A DNA stretch of 64,000 nucleotides from Gilvimarinus chinensis DSM 19667. Lineage in GTDB: Bacteria > Pseudomonadota > Gammaproteobacteria > Pseudomonadales > Cellvibrionaceae. The stretch lies in NCBI RefSeq assembly GCF_000377745.1, contig NZ_KB898707.1, positions 492,482-556,481 of the forward strand. Reading direction: 5' to 3'. The notes beneath the pieces were generated by a model. The model saw only the letters and a list, made by a program, of their open reading frames with translations, ran no database searches and was not told the DNA's origin. A program made the translations under genes and the position numbers. This document shows, one piece after another, positions 1 through 9,095 of this stretch. Position 1 is the first letter of the stretch. The number at the start of each line of letters is the position of its first letter.

Positions 1-623
1 CCACCAATGTACTTGGTCAATGAATGGACCACAATGTCGGCGCCATACTCAAATGGTTTGCACAAAAATGGAGTGGCAACGGTGTTGTCAACAATGAGTG
101 CCACACCGTGACGATGGGCTATTTCGGCCAGCTTTTTTAAATCAACAATATTGCCAGCAGGGTTACCGATGGATTCGCAAAATAGCGCTTTGGTTTTATT
201 GTCGATTAACTCTTCCAGCTTTTTGTAATCGTCAAAGGACGCCATGCGCACTTCAATACCCTGCCTGGGAAGACTGTGGGCAAACAAATTGTAAGTGCCA
301 CCGTAGAGCTGACTGGTGCTGACGATGTTATCCCCGGCCTCTGTTATGCATTGAATTGCGTAGGTAATGGCCGCCATACCTGAAGACAACGCCAGGCCTG
401 CAATGCCGCCTTCCATGGCCGCTACACGCTCTTCCAGAACCGCATTGGTAGGGTTCATGATACGGGTGTAGATATTACCGGCCACCTTAAGGTCGAAAAG
501 ATCGGCACCGTGCTGGGTGTCGTCAAAGGTGTAAGAGGTTGTTTGGTAAATAGGGGTGGTAGCGGCTTTGGTTGTAGGTTCAGACTCGTAACCACAATGT
601 AAGGCCAAAGATTCCAGTTTCAT
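1..623 (-). CDS. metY: O-acetylhomoserine aminocarboxypropyltransferase (MetY), 5' part only
   Basis: The first ~207 codons of a PLP-dependent Cys/Met-metabolism enzyme; the rest lies beyond the left edge. The protein begins [20 protein letters not shown] and continues with [20 protein letters not shown] and [10 protein letters not shown], the usual N-terminal blocks of O-acetylhomoserine sulfhydrylases. MetY makes homocysteine (or methionine) directly from O-acetylhomoserine and sulfide (or methanethiol) in the cytoplasm. The PLP lysine context (HSLTKYIGG) sits at the very edge. Start is the ATG at 621-623. The gene is divergent from the ROK kinase; the gap between them has a small hairpin (GCGTGT/ACACGC, 651-667) but no SAM riboswitch that I can fold. 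A cystathionine gamma-synthase relative is the main alternative. Confidence 0.88.
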   Translation of the reverse strand, partial: MKLESLALHCGYESEPTTKAATTPIYQTTSYTFDDTQHGADLFDLKVAGNIYTRIMNPTNAVLEERVAAMEGGIAGLALSSGMAAITYAIQCITEAGDNIVSTSQLYGGTYNLFAHSLPRQGIEVRMASFDDYKKLEELIDNKTKALFCESIGNPAGNIVDLKKLAEIAHRHGVALIVDNTVATPFLCKPFEYGADIVVHSLTKYIG

Positions 624-728
624 AATTAGACTCCGCTTGGGTTATTATTGGCGTGTTTTCGACACGCAATGTAGCACAATTGCGTGACTCGTTTGGGTAA
701 GAGCAATAATATTAGGAGTATTTTACCA

Positions 729-1643
729 ATGCCCGTGTGTTTTGATATCGGTGGTACCAATATTCGATCGGGCTGGGCAGATCAATCCGGCATCGTGCAA
801 ATCAAGCAGCAAAGCGCCACACCACACCACTGTTTGGAAACCTTGTTAAAAACAATTGTCACGATGGTCCGTAGTGCACCCCTGGAAGAGCAGGATTATG
901 TGGCAATTTCCATTACCGGTTTCGTCGATCCTGGTTCGAATGAGTTAATCATTGCCAACATCCCGTGTTTAAAGCAACAAAACCTTAGCAGCCTGTTAAC
1001 TTCCAGGCTAAATATGCCAGTGGTAATGGCCAATGATGCCGATTGCCTGGCCCTTGCAGAAGCTCATGTGGGGGTTGCAAAAAAAGAGCGCAATGTGTTT
1101 GCGATTATTCTCGGCACAGGGGTAGGGGGCGCTATGGTTATTAACGGCGAGTTAGTGACAGGCTTTGGTGGTATCTCAGGAGAATGGGGCCATGGACCGA
1201 TTGTCGACCCTTCTGCGGGTGGGTTAGTCGAGTCTATGGGGTATTTTCCCTGCGGCTGTGGGCAACAGGGTTGTTTGGATACCGTAGGTGCAGCTCGCGG
1301 CATGGAAAACGTACACAAGGCATTAACGGGCAGTTTTATGGAGGCCGAGCAAATTATTAACAACTGGCGAGAAGGTGCTTCGCAAGCCAGTAAAACGGTG
1401 GATGTGTGCTCAGAAATGGTGGCTCGCGCGTTGAGCGTTATTGTTAATGTCGTCGGCCCTGGCATTGTACCTGTGGGCGGTGGTTTAGCGAACGCTGAAG
1501 ATTTTATTAAAAAAATTGATAAAAAAGTCCGCTCTATGACTCTTGCAGATTATCCCAAACCTCTGGTAGTGCAGGCGCAATATTTAGAAAATGCTGGGCT
1601 GGTCGGTGCAGCTTTCTTAAACGCAAAGAAAGTGATTGATTAA
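729..1643 (+). CDS. ROK-family sugar kinase
   Basis: A 304-residue cytoplasmic ATP-dependent sugar kinase of the ROK family. Near the N-terminus is the phosphate-binding DIGGTNIRSG. The central GTGVGGA and GEWGHGPI blocks follow, and the ROK zinc motif reads CGCGQQGCLD, with its three cysteines in place. I chose the ATG at 729 over the upstream in-frame start at 684 because AGGAG lies at 714-718 and the N-terminal family block begins immediately after it. The substrate cannot be told from sequence alone; N-acylmannosamine or N-acetylglucosamine kinase and glucokinase are all possible. It lies 5 nt upstream of cutC and is probably co-transcribed with it. Confidence 0.85.
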   Translation: MPVCFDIGGTNIRSGWADQSGIVQIKQQSATPHHCLETLLKTIVTMVRSAPLEEQDYVAISITGFVDPGSNELIIANIPCLKQQNLSSLLTSRLNMPVVMANDADCLALAEAHVGVAKKERNVFAIILGTGVGGAMVINGELVTGFGGISGEWGHGPIVDPSAGGLVESMGYFPCGCGQQGCLDTVGAARGMENVHKALTGSFMEAEQIINNWREGASQASKTVDVCSEMVARALSVIVNVVGPGIVPVGGGLANAEDFIKKIDKKVRSMTLADYPKPLVVQAQYLENAGLVGAAFLNAKKVID

Positions 1644-1648
1644 TATTT

Positions 1649-2371
1649 ATGTCTAAAAAATTACTTGAAGTCTGTGTTGATTCTCCTCGGTCATTAATAA
1701 CTGCAGTGGAAGGTGGCGCAGACCGGGTTGAATTATGTTCTGCCCTTGGTGTAGGGGGGTTGACTCCATCAACTTCATTGATGGGATTTGCGGCATCACA
1801 GAATATACCTGTGCATGTCATGATTCGCCCGCGAGAGGGACATTTCAATTTTAGTCACGCAGAAGTGGAGCTTATGTTGGAGGATATAGCCCAGGCACGT
1901 AAATACGAGGTGCAGGGGGTAGTGCTTGGAGCCTGTCAGCAACATGGTGAACTTGACCTTGAAACTCTGCAAAAATTAATCGATGCCGCCAAGGGGCTGG
2001 ATCTTACCCTGCACCGGGCGTTTGATATAACTCCTGACCCTTTTGCGGCTCTTGAGCAAGCAATAGAGCTGGGGTTTAACCGAATTTTAACCAGCGGCCA
2101 AAAGAAAACAGCGATAGAGGGCGAAGCGCTGATAAAAAAACTGGTGAATGCGGCGGGTGATCGCATAGAGATTATGCCTGGCAGTGGTATTAATACGGAA
2201 TGTATCCAGGCCTGGATAAACGATACGGCTATTAAGTGTGTTCATGCTTCCTGCGCGTTACCAATTCCGTCTGCGGTAGAAAATTTAGTGGCCTTGGGGT
2301 TTGAACCTGCACAAGGGCGCAGAGAAACGAACCTGCACCGGGTGAGGGAGCTGGTTAACGCTTTGGTATAA
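1649..2371 (+). CDS. cutC: CutC family protein
   Basis: A 240-residue TIM-barrel protein of the CutC family, recognised from LLEVCVDS near the N-terminus, GADRVELCSALGVGGLTPS, HVMIRPREG and LDLTLHRAFD. The family was first linked to copper tolerance in E. coli, but its biochemical role is unsettled, so no reaction is assigned. Length is typical. The start ATG lies 5 nt after the ROK kinase stop with no strong Shine-Dalgarno, which suggests translational coupling in a two-gene operon. The pairing with a ROK kinase fits a sugar-related role at least as well as a metal one, but that is inference. Confidence 0.87.
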   Translation: MSKKLLEVCVDSPRSLITAVEGGADRVELCSALGVGGLTPSTSLMGFAASQNIPVHVMIRPREGHFNFSHAEVELMLEDIAQARKYEVQGVVLGACQQHGELDLETLQKLIDAAKGLDLTLHRAFDITPDPFAALEQAIELGFNRILTSGQKKTAIEGEALIKKLVNAAGDRIEIMPGSGINTECIQAWINDTAIKCVHASCALPIPSAVENLVALGFEPAQGRRETNLHRVRELVNALV

Positions 2372-2465
2372 ATTAATACTGAAAATTTTCCCGTCTATTG
2401 GTTGATGACTTCCGGTCTTTGTCCGTTATTAACGGCTTGAAGAGAATACAACCTAACCTGAACAT

Positions 2466-2508
2466 AAAAAAATTTGATGCTGGCGCCCCACTTTCCGGTG
2501 GGCGCCAG
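2466..2508 (-). terminator. Terminator at the end of the urt operon
   Basis: An 11-bp G+C-rich stem with one bulged C (2480-2491 with 2498-2508) lies just after the urtE stop. On the minus strand it is followed, after seven bases, by a run of seven T. The U-run is not directly adjacent, so efficiency is uncertain, but the position suits the end of the urt transcript. Confidence 0.6.
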
Positions 2509-2512
2509 TGGT

Positions 2513-3208
2513 TTATACACTTAAATAGCGTTGTACTAATTCATCGTTGAGCGAGTCCATTGCACCAGTGGCCTCTACCTTGCCTCGCTCCATAATGTAA
2601 AAGTGGTCGGCTACTTTTCGGGCAAAGGGGAGTTTTTGCTCCACCAGCAGTACGGTTAATCCAAACTCTTCATTTAAACGGCGGATGACGTTGCCGATGT
2701 CTCTCACTACATTAGGTTGAATGCCCTCGGTGGGTTCGTCCAAAATAAGTAATTTAGGGTCTAGCACCAAAGCGCGGCCGATGGCGAGCTGCTGTTGCTG
2801 CCCGCCGGACAAATCTCCGCCGCGGCGGTGTTTCATTTCTTTCAATACAGGAAAAAGTTCGTAAATTAAATCCGGTATTTTACTCGCGCCATCGCCCCGT
2901 GCGCCCAAAGAGATTTTTAAATTTTCCTCTACGGTTAGCAGAGGAAAAATCTCGCGACCCTGAGGTACATAACCGATGCCGGTGCGGGCACGGTTTTCGG
3001 TAGAGGCTTTGCTGACATCTTTACCATTAAAAATAATCTGCCCGTCTTTAATGGGCAGTAAGCCGGTGACGCATTTAAGCAAAGTGGTTTTACCCACGCC
3101 ATTGCGGCCAATTAAACAGCCGCAGCTGCCCTCGGGCAGTTCCAGGTTCAGGTTCCAGAGGATATGGCTCTGGCCGTAGTACTGGTTGATTGATTGTATG
3201 TTTAGCAC
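2513..3208 (-). CDS. urtE: Urea ABC transporter ATP-binding subunit UrtE
   Basis: A 231-residue ABC ATPase, the LivF-type partner of the urea importer. Walker A is GRNGVGKTT, the signature is LSGGQQQQLAIGRAL, and Walker B is LLILDEPTEGIQP. The phrase GIGYVPQGREIFPLLTVEEN is typical of UrtE. With UrtD it powers uptake through the UrtB/UrtC channel. It is the last gene of the minus-strand order urtA-B-C-D-E, 96 bp after urtD, and is followed by a terminator-like hairpin. LivF of a branched-chain amino-acid system would be the alternative by domain alone, but UrtA and the allophanate hydrolase nearby favour urea. Confidence 0.93.
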   Translation of the reverse strand: MLNIQSINQYYGQSHILWNLNLELPEGSCGCLIGRNGVGKTTLLKCVTGLLPIKDGQIIFNGKDVSKASTENRARTGIGYVPQGREIFPLLTVEENLKISLGARGDGASKIPDLIYELFPVLKEMKHRRGGDLSGGQQQQLAIGRALVLDPKLLILDEPTEGIQPNVVRDIGNVIRRLNEEFGLTVLLVEQKLPFARKVADHFYIMERGKVEATGAMDSLNDELVQRYLSV

Positions 3209-3304
3209 TTTATTGCTCCAATTTCTGTGGCAAGAGCAGGCGAGAAATACAACGCGGCAAAGTAAGTTTTCTGCGTTTTAGGCGTATTCCGCTATCGCAG
3301 CCCG

Positions 3305-4129
3305 TTACTCTCCCAAATAAACCTCAATCACTTTCGGGTCACTCTGCACCTGATCCATACTGCCCTCGGCCAGTACCGAGCCCTGGTGCAGCACAGTCAC
3401 TTTGCGGGCGATGGAGCGGACGAAGGCCATGTCGTGTTCCACCACGATGACCGAGTGTTTGCCCGCCAGCGAGGTTAATAACTCGGCGGTGCGTTCGGTT
3501 TCTTCGCCGGTCATACCGGCAACGGGCTCGTCCACCAGCAGTACGCGGGGGCTTTGCATTAACAGCATGCCAATTTCCAGCCACTGCTTTTGCCCGTGGG
3601 ACAAGTTGCCTGCACTGTTAAAACGCGATTGGGTGAGGCCGATGGTATACAGCACCTCATCGAGGCGGTCGCGCTGCTCTCCGGTGAGTTCTCGTGTCAG
3701 GGTAAACCAGAACTTTTTATTACCGGCGGTGGCCAGCTCCAGATTTTCGTACACGCTTAGGGCTTCAAACACCGTGGGTTTTTGAAACTTGCGGCCAATA
3801 CCGCCCCGCGCAATCTGGTGTTCAGAGAGTTCGCGCAAATTAATTTGCTGACCAAAGTAAATGCTGCCGCTGTCGGGTTTGGTTTTACCGGTAATAACAT
3901 CCATCATGGTGGTTTTGCCGGCGCCGTTGGGGCCGATAATGCAGCGCAGCTCGCCCTCGTCGATATACAGGTTCAAATTGTTCAGCGCTTTAAAGCCGTC
4001 AAAGCTCACCGAGACATCTTCTACGTACAAAATAGGGCCGTGGCTGGTATCCAGCGGGTGACCAAAGTTGGGGTCTTTAACGGGCAGGGCTTTGGTGCTC
4101 CAGTTGCGCGCGTGTTTAAACGGGTTCAT
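3305..4129 (-). CDS. urtD: Urea ABC transporter ATP-binding subunit UrtD
   Basis: A 274-residue ABC ATPase (LivG-type). It has an N-terminal extension of about 30 residues before LYVEDVSVSFDGFKAL, Walker A GPNGAGKTT, signature LSHGQKQWLEIGMLL and Walker B VLLVDEPVAGMT. The HGQKQWLE signature and the EETERTAELL segment are characteristic of UrtD. Its start overlaps the urtC stop by 4 nt (ATGA), the usual sign of translational coupling. It works at the inner face of the inner membrane with UrtE to energise urea import. Confidence 0.93.
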   Translation of the reverse strand: MNPFKHARNWSTKALPVKDPNFGHPLDTSHGPILYVEDVSVSFDGFKALNNLNLYIDEGELRCIIGPNGAGKTTMMDVITGKTKPDSGSIYFGQQINLRELSEHQIARGGIGRKFQKPTVFEALSVYENLELATAGNKKFWFTLTRELTGEQRDRLDEVLYTIGLTQSRFNSAGNLSHGQKQWLEIGMLLMQSPRVLLVDEPVAGMTGEETERTAELLTSLAGKHSVIVVEHDMAFVRSIARKVTVLHQGSVLAEGSMDQVQSDPKVIEVYLGE

Positions 4130-5241
4130 GGCTGCTCCTCCTTGTTAGTGGCACTTTTGTTTTTTTTGAAGCGGCCGATTAGGCCCACCAGCCCTTTGGG
4201 CAGTACCAAAGTGACTAGCACAAACAGTAGGCCCAAGGGGAACAGCCAGGCTTCGGGGTAGAAGGTGGTAAACACGGTTTTGCCGTAGTTCACACTAAAC
4301 GCGCCCACAATAGCGCCGTAAAGGGTTCCGCGCCCGCCGGTGGCCACCCACACAACCAACTCAATGGAGTTAAGCGGTGAGAATTCGCCCGGGTTGATAA
4401 TGCCCACTTGCGGCACATAGAGAGCGCCGGCAATACCGGCCAGTACCGCCGAGAATACAAACAACCACAGCTTGTAAGATTCTACCTGGTAGCCGGAAAA
4501 CCGAGTGCGCGATTCGGCGTCGCGAATGGAGACAATGACCTTACCTGCACGCGAGGTGACGATATAGCGGCAGGCGAGGTACGCCAACATCAGCGCTATG
4601 CCCGAGGCTAAAAACAAACCGATACGGGTGGAATCGGCGGTAATGGAAAAGTCGAGAATGTCTTTAAAATCCGTTAAACCATTGTTACCGCCAAAACCCA
4701 TTTCGTTGCGGAAAAACGCCAGCATTAGGGCGTAGGTAAGTGCCTGGGTGATAATGGCAAAGTAAACGCCGGTAACGCGCGAGCGAAACGCCAGCCAGCC
4801 AAATACCCAGGCGAGAATGCCCGGCACGAGAATAATCATCAGCGCGGCAAACCAGAACATATCAAAGCCGTGCCAGTACCAGGGTAAGTCTTGCCAGTTT
4901 AAAAACACCATAAAATCTGGCAGCAGTGGGTCGCCGTACTTACCCCGGTCGCCAATCTGACGCATTAAATACATGCCCATGGCGTAACCACCGAGCGCGA
5001 AAAAAGCACCGTGGCCAAGAGAGAGAATACCCGCATAGCCCCAGATTAAATCCAGCGCCAGCGCCAGCAGGGCGTAGCAAAGGAATTTACCCAAGAGGGT
5101 GACGGCAAAGGTTGAGACGTGAAAGGGCGAGCTTTCGGGCACCGCCAGGTTCAGGATAGGCACCACAATGCAGGTGAGGGCAATCAGCCCCAGCACCAGC
5201 ATGCCGCCTTTATCACTGGTTAATAATCGTTGTGTCAGCAT
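4126..5241 (-). CDS. urtC: Urea ABC transporter permease UrtC
   Basis: A 371-residue polytopic inner-membrane permease of the LivM type with about nine hydrophobic segments. Diagnostic pieces are LDLIWGYAGILSLGHGAFFALGG cut into its two halves (LDLIWGYAGILSL, GHGAFFALGGYAMGMYL) and FRNEMGFGGNNGLTDFKDIL. The C-terminal tail is lysine-rich and cytoplasmic. It pairs with UrtB to form the transmembrane path. urtB lies 29 bp upstream and urtD overlaps by 4 nt. The family call is secure; urea specificity comes from the whole operon. Confidence 0.93.
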   Translation of the reverse strand: MLTQRLLTSDKGGMLVLGLIALTCIVVPILNLAVPESSPFHVSTFAVTLLGKFLCYALLALALDLIWGYAGILSLGHGAFFALGGYAMGMYLMRQIGDRGKYGDPLLPDFMVFLNWQDLPWYWHGFDMFWFAALMIILVPGILAWVFGWLAFRSRVTGVYFAIITQALTYALMLAFFRNEMGFGGNNGLTDFKDILDFSITADSTRIGLFLASGIALMLAYLACRYIVTSRAGKVIVSIRDAESRTRFSGYQVESYKLWLFVFSAVLAGIAGALYVPQVGIINPGEFSPLNSIELVVWVATGGRGTLYGAIVGAFSVNYGKTVFTTFYPEAWLFPLGLLFVLVTLVLPKGLVGLIGRFKKNKSATNKEEQP

Positions 5242-5270
5242 AATTCAGTTCCAATTCTGTTAAGGGAAAA

Positions 5271-6890
5271 TCAATCTGCAGCGGCCCGGCCTTTTTGCGG
5301 AAAAAGACCTTTGGGCTTTTTCTGAATAAACAGAATCAGCAGCACCAGAATCAGAACCTTGGCCAGTACGGCACCGGCAAAGGGTTCCATAAATTTATTA
5401 ATTACGCCTAAGCTCATGGCGCTGACCAGAGTGCCCCATAAATTACCGACGCCGCCGAATACCACCACCATAAACGAGTCGATGATATAGGCCTGGCCCA
5501 GGTTGGGCCCCACGTTGGTTAACTGCGACAGGGCCACCCCGGCAATGCCGGCAACGCCCGAACCCAAACCGAATGTCATGGCATCCACCCAGCTGGCGCG
5601 CACACCGACGGCGCGAGCCATGGGTCGGTTTTGCGACACAGCGCGTACTTTTAACCCCAACGAGGTTTTTTTAAGCACTGCGAGCAGGGCAAAAAACACC
5701 ATTAAGCCGAACAGCAAAATATAAAGCCGGTTAAAGGTAATAGAAAAAGCCGGGTTGATTTGCAGCGAACCGCTCATCCACTCCGGCAAACTGACGGCCC
5801 GGTTAAGGGGCGAGAAAATAGAGCGGGCGGCCTGCTGTAAAATCAGGCTGATACCAAAGGTCGCCAGCAGGGTTTCCAGCGGGCGGCCGTACAAGAACTG
5901 AATCACGCCCCGTTCAATGGCAATACCCACCAAGCCCGACACCACAAAGGCGGCGGGAATGGCCATAAATAAACTGTATTCAATATGATTGGGGAAGGCC
6001 TGTTGAATCACCCAGGTGGTGTAGGCGCCAATCATCATCAACTCGCCGTGAGCCATATTGATCACGCCCATCACACCGAAGGTGATAGCCAGGCCAATGG
6101 CGGATAACAACAACACGGAGCCAAGGCTTAAACCGAAAAAAATGTTTTCGCCCAGGCGAAACATTTTTAGCTTGCCATCAATAGAGTCCAGCGAGCGCTG
6201 CGCTTCGACGCGAATAGAACGCTCACTGTCATGTTTAGCAATCGCTTCCAATGGACCGCGCACTTCGGGGTAGAGTGAGCCGCGCAAGATTTTCACCGCC
6301 GTAAGGCGGGTTTCAGCGCTGCTGCTTTCAAGCTGCGCTAAGGCGATGGCGGCGGTCATGGCATCGCGAACATCGGTGTTTGACTCTTTGCTCTGCAGCG
6401 TTTGCAGCAGCTCGATGCTGTCGCTGTCTACGCCATCGGAAATCATTTGTTCCACCGCGCGCTGGCGTACACCGGCATCAACAGCGCTTAAATTCATTTG
6501 CGCCATGAGCGTTTTAATTTGGCTGCGCAACTTGTTGTGGATGGGGATGCGCTTGGTGCGACCGAGCGCTTTGGCCGCTACGCTTTCACCGTTAGCCGCC
6601 AATACGTAAACGTCGTTCGTTGTTTCAATAACCACTTGCTTAGGAGTGCTGCGGGTAGTTTGCAGTGAACCTTGCAACAGAGCGTGTAAAACCGCCTGTG
6701 CGCGTTCGTGGCCGGTAGCGGCTATGGCGTCGACAGTCTTGCCGCGCTTACTTAAACTGCCTGTGGCGAGTTCATCCACTAAGGTGGCGAATTCATCGGG
6801 CTCTTGCGGCTGTGCATAGGCGCAGGGAAGGGCTATTAAACAAGCAGCCAGCGCTATCCACAGGCACACGGATTTTTTTAAAAGTGCCAT
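5271..6890 (-). CDS. urtB: Urea ABC transporter permease UrtB
   Basis: A 539-residue permease. It begins with a signal peptide (hydrophobic run ending PCAYAQ), continues with an exported helical HEAT-like region of about 200 residues, and ends with a LivH-type membrane domain starting near residue 250 (AIGLAITFGVMGVINMAHGE). The long N-terminal extracytoplasmic part is normal for UrtB and separates it from LivH proteins of about 300 residues. The motif VINMAHGELMMIGAYTTW is typical of the family. It forms the inner-membrane channel with UrtC. Confidence 0.93.
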   Translation of the reverse strand: MALLKKSVCLWIALAACLIALPCAYAQPQEPDEFATLVDELATGSLSKRGKTVDAIAATGHERAQAVLHALLQGSLQTTRSTPKQVVIETTNDVYVLAANGESVAAKALGRTKRIPIHNKLRSQIKTLMAQMNLSAVDAGVRQRAVEQMISDGVDSDSIELLQTLQSKESNTDVRDAMTAAIALAQLESSSAETRLTAVKILRGSLYPEVRGPLEAIAKHDSERSIRVEAQRSLDSIDGKLKMFRLGENIFFGLSLGSVLLLSAIGLAITFGVMGVINMAHGELMMIGAYTTWVIQQAFPNHIEYSLFMAIPAAFVVSGLVGIAIERGVIQFLYGRPLETLLATFGISLILQQAARSIFSPLNRAVSLPEWMSGSLQINPAFSITFNRLYILLFGLMVFFALLAVLKKTSLGLKVRAVSQNRPMARAVGVRASWVDAMTFGLGSGVAGIAGVALSQLTNVGPNLGQAYIIDSFMVVVFGGVGNLWGTLVSAMSLGVINKFMEPFAGAVLAKVLILVLLILFIQKKPKGLFPQKGRAAAD

Positions 6891-6923
6891 GGTTGTATCA
6901 CTATCAGGTTTGAGGGTTATGGC

Positions 6924-6962
6924 TCGGGCTTAGCCCGAAATGTGGGGCGGCAGCGCCGCCCC
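6924..6962 (-). other. Double hairpin between urtA and urtB
   Basis: Two strong stem-loops fill the urtA-urtB gap. One pairs TCGGGC with GCCCGA (6924-6938). The other is an 8-bp stem GGGGCGGC/GCCGCCCC with a 3-nt loop (6944-6962). There is no T-run, so they are not simple terminators. Such hairpins after a binding-protein gene often protect the upstream mRNA and raise its yield over the permease genes; that role is inference. Confidence 0.55.
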
Positions 6963-6975
6963 GGTGTCGGCGATA

Positions 6976-8277
6976 TTATTCCGCCGTAGCACCTACACAC
7001 TTTTTAGTTTTGGTGTTGTAGTTTCCGCAGTTGAGGCTTACCCAGTCAGACTTTAAATCTTTAGAGCCTTCCAGGTAATCAGACCAGGCATCACCCGCTA
7101 CCAGACCGTCGGTTTCCCATACGGTCAGGAACTGGCCGTCTTCTTGGATTTCACCGAGCAATACGGGTTTGGTGATGTGGTGGTTGGGCAGCATTTTGCT
7201 GGTGCCGCCGGTAAGGTTAGGTACTTCAACGCCGACAATAGCATCAATAACGGCATCGGAATCGGTGGTGCCGGCTTTCTCAACCGCTTTTACCCACATG
7301 TTAAAGCCAATATAGTGGGCTTCCATTGGGTCGTTGGTGACGCGGTCTTCATCGCCGATAAACGCCAACCACTGATCAATAAAGGCATTGTTTTCGTCAG
7401 TGTCTACGCTCATAAAGTAGTTCCAGGCGGCCATGTGTCCAACCAGTGGCTTGGCGTCGATGCCCGACAGCTCTTCTTCACCTACCGAGAACGCCACAAC
7501 TGGAATATCTTCAGCGGAAATGCCCTGGTTACCCAGCTCGCGGTAAAACGGAACATTGGCATCGCCGTTAATGGTAGAAACCACCGCGGTTTTTTTGCCC
7601 GAGCTGCCGAAGCGTTTGATGTCGGAAACAATGTTCTGCCAGTCAGAGTGACCGAAGGGCGTGTAGTTGATCATGATATCTTCGTCCGCTACCCCTTTGG
7701 CTTTTAAGTAAGCGGCAAGAATTTTGTTGGTGGTGCGTGGGTATACGTAGTCGGTACCGGCTAACACCCAGCGTTTTACCTCAAGCTCGTTCATCAGGTA
7801 ATCCACCGCAGGAATGGCCTGTTGGTTAGGCGCGGCGCCGGTGTAAAAAACGTTGCGCGATGATTCTTCACCTTCGTATTGCACCGGGTAAAACAGCAGG
7901 CCGTTAAGCTCTTCGACCACTGGTAGTACGGATTTGCGCGATACGGACGTCCAGCAGCCGAAAATGGCATCGACTTTCTCTTGTGCTAACAGCTCGCGGG
8001 TTTTTTCAGCAAACAGCGGCCAATTACTGGCGGGGTCGACCACCACGGGCTCAAGCTTTTTGCCCAGCAGGCCGCCTTTTTTGTTTTGCTCTTCAATCAG
8101 CATCAGCATGGTGTCTTTCAACGTGGTTTCTGAAATGGCCATGGTGCCAGAAAGTGAGTGCAAAACACCCACCTTGATGGTGTCGTCTTCTTGGGCATTT
8201 GCGGTAATACTTGAGAGGGCAAGAGTACAGGACGCGCCTAATACTCCGATGGTTTTTAATAGTTTTTTAAGCTTCAT
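6976..8277 (-). CDS. urtA: Urea ABC transporter substrate-binding protein UrtA
   Basis: A 433-residue periplasmic binding protein. It has a signal peptide (MKLKKLLKTIGVLGA, cleavage after ITANA) and the UrtA-typical stretch IKVGVLHSLSGTMAISETTL, followed by FGCWTSVSRKSVLPVVEE and LFYPVQYEGEESS. I chose the ATG at 8277 over the frame-open start 24 nt upstream because GGAG precedes it and the signal peptide then begins correctly. It captures urea and delivers it to UrtB/UrtC. It follows the GntR gene by 85 bp and is probably co-transcribed with it. Confidence 0.94.
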   Translation of the reverse strand: MKLKKLLKTIGVLGASCTLALSSITANAQEDDTIKVGVLHSLSGTMAISETTLKDTMLMLIEEQNKKGGLLGKKLEPVVVDPASNWPLFAEKTRELLAQEKVDAIFGCWTSVSRKSVLPVVEELNGLLFYPVQYEGEESSRNVFYTGAAPNQQAIPAVDYLMNELEVKRWVLAGTDYVYPRTTNKILAAYLKAKGVADEDIMINYTPFGHSDWQNIVSDIKRFGSSGKKTAVVSTINGDANVPFYRELGNQGISAEDIPVVAFSVGEEELSGIDAKPLVGHMAAWNYFMSVDTDENNAFIDQWLAFIGDEDRVTNDPMEAHYIGFNMWVKAVEKAGTTDSDAVIDAIVGVEVPNLTGGTSKMLPNHHITKPVLLGEIQEDGQFLTVWETDGLVAGDAWSDYLEGSKDLKSDWVSLNCGNYNTKTKKCVGATAE

Positions 8278-8362
8278 GTTCACTCTCCGTTGATGTGACA
8301 TTTTTTTGTTTGGGGTCTTTCCAGAAACTTCCTTGGTTACTCCTTCCTGTTTTTTAAATTTG

Positions 8363-9034
8363 CTATTGGGCGTGCCTGGCTTGGTGCAACATGTGCAGTG
8401 TAATTTTTTGGACTTCTGCCTGACTTTCCTGAATGTGTTCCTGTAGTAGCCGTCTTGCTTCGTCTGCTTGTTGTTTTATGATCGCGCGCAGAATTTTTCC
8501 GTGTTCCTTGTATGTGGCTTCAATGCGCGGCGCCTGGGTGAAATCAATCCGGCGGATAATGCGCAATCGCTCGGTAATGTTGCGGTGCACTTTTGCCATT
8601 TCATCATTACCGCTGGCCTCTACCAGTTGGCAGTGAAAAGCCTCGTCGTGTTCTCTTACAGTCGGCCCATCGGTCAATCGGTCTTTTACCGGTACCAACC
8701 AAATCTTTTTTAATGCGTCCAGTGCGCGGGCGTTTTTTTGTTCACAAAGCTTTTTTACCGCTTCCAGTTCGAGCAATATGCGCAGCTCGTACAACTGGTC
8801 GAACTTTTCAAAATCAAACGGCTTCACTTGCCAGCCTGCGCGAAACAACACCGAAACAAAGCCATCGCGCTGTAAGCGAGACAGTGCTTCGCGCACCGGT
8901 GTGCGGCTGGCTTGCATACGTTCGGCGACTTCGTGTTCGGTGAAGCGGTCACCGGGTAATAACGCAAAGTCAAAAATTTCTTGCTTGAGCGCGTCGTATA
9001 TTCTGTCGGTAACACTCTGTCTTTGGGGTTTCAC
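8363..9034 (-). CDS. FCD-type GntR-family transcriptional regulator of the urea block
   Basis: A 223-residue DNA-binding protein. The N-terminal winged helix runs from about residue 8 to 75 (LLPGDRFTEHEVAERMQ, SRTPVREALSRLQRDGFV). A C-terminal all-helical FCD ligand domain contains the expected metal-site pieces (EHDEAFHCQLVEASGN, EHGKILRAI, EHI). The start is GTG at 9032-9034 with a weak AAGAG ahead of it. It sits between atzF and urtA in the same orientation. A palindrome of the kind bound by FCD regulators (TGTATACA core) lies just upstream of both its own gene and atzF, so it probably represses both. The ligand is unknown; urea, allophanate or a related compound is a guess. Confidence 0.88.
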   Translation of the reverse strand: MKPQRQSVTDRIYDALKQEIFDFALLPGDRFTEHEVAERMQASRTPVREALSRLQRDGFVSVLFRAGWQVKPFDFEKFDQLYELRILLELEAVKKLCEQKNARALDALKKIWLVPVKDRLTDGPTVREHDEAFHCQLVEASGNDEMAKVHRNITERLRIIRRIDFTQAPRIEATYKEHGKILRAIIKQQADEARRLLQEHIQESQAEVQKITLHMLHQARHAQ

Positions 9035-9055
9035 AAACGGCTCTTTCTGCGACTT

Positions 9056-9071
9056 ATCATGTATGCAAGAC
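9056..9071 (-). promoter_or_regulatory. Candidate operator for the GntR regulator (own gene)
   Basis: The sequence ATCATGTATGCAAGAC on the plus strand is a near-copy of the perfect 16-bp palindrome upstream of atzF (ATCwTGTATACAwGAT). It lies between the -24/-12 element and the start codon, about where transcription should begin. This is a good position for autorepression. Confidence 0.62.
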
Positions 9072-9078
9072 GGTATTC

Positions 9079-9095
9079 AGCAGAAACTGTGCCAA
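9079..9095 (-). promoter_or_regulatory. Sigma-54-type promoter of the GntR-urt operon
   Basis: Read on the minus strand this is TTGGCACAGTTTCTGCT. The GG of the -24 box and the GC of the -12 box have the required spacing (consensus TTGGCAC-N5-TTGCW). It points toward the GntR gene and urtA-E. Sigma-54 control through NtrC is well known for urea uptake. No enhancer site was confirmed. Confidence 0.68.

Noticed and set aside
624-728. SAM riboswitch before metY
   Set aside because: Only a 6-bp hairpin is visible; no SAM-I/II-like conserved core could be found in about 100 bp.
7144-7707. 187-residue antisense frame over urtA
   Set aside because: A shadow of a strongly conserved binding protein.
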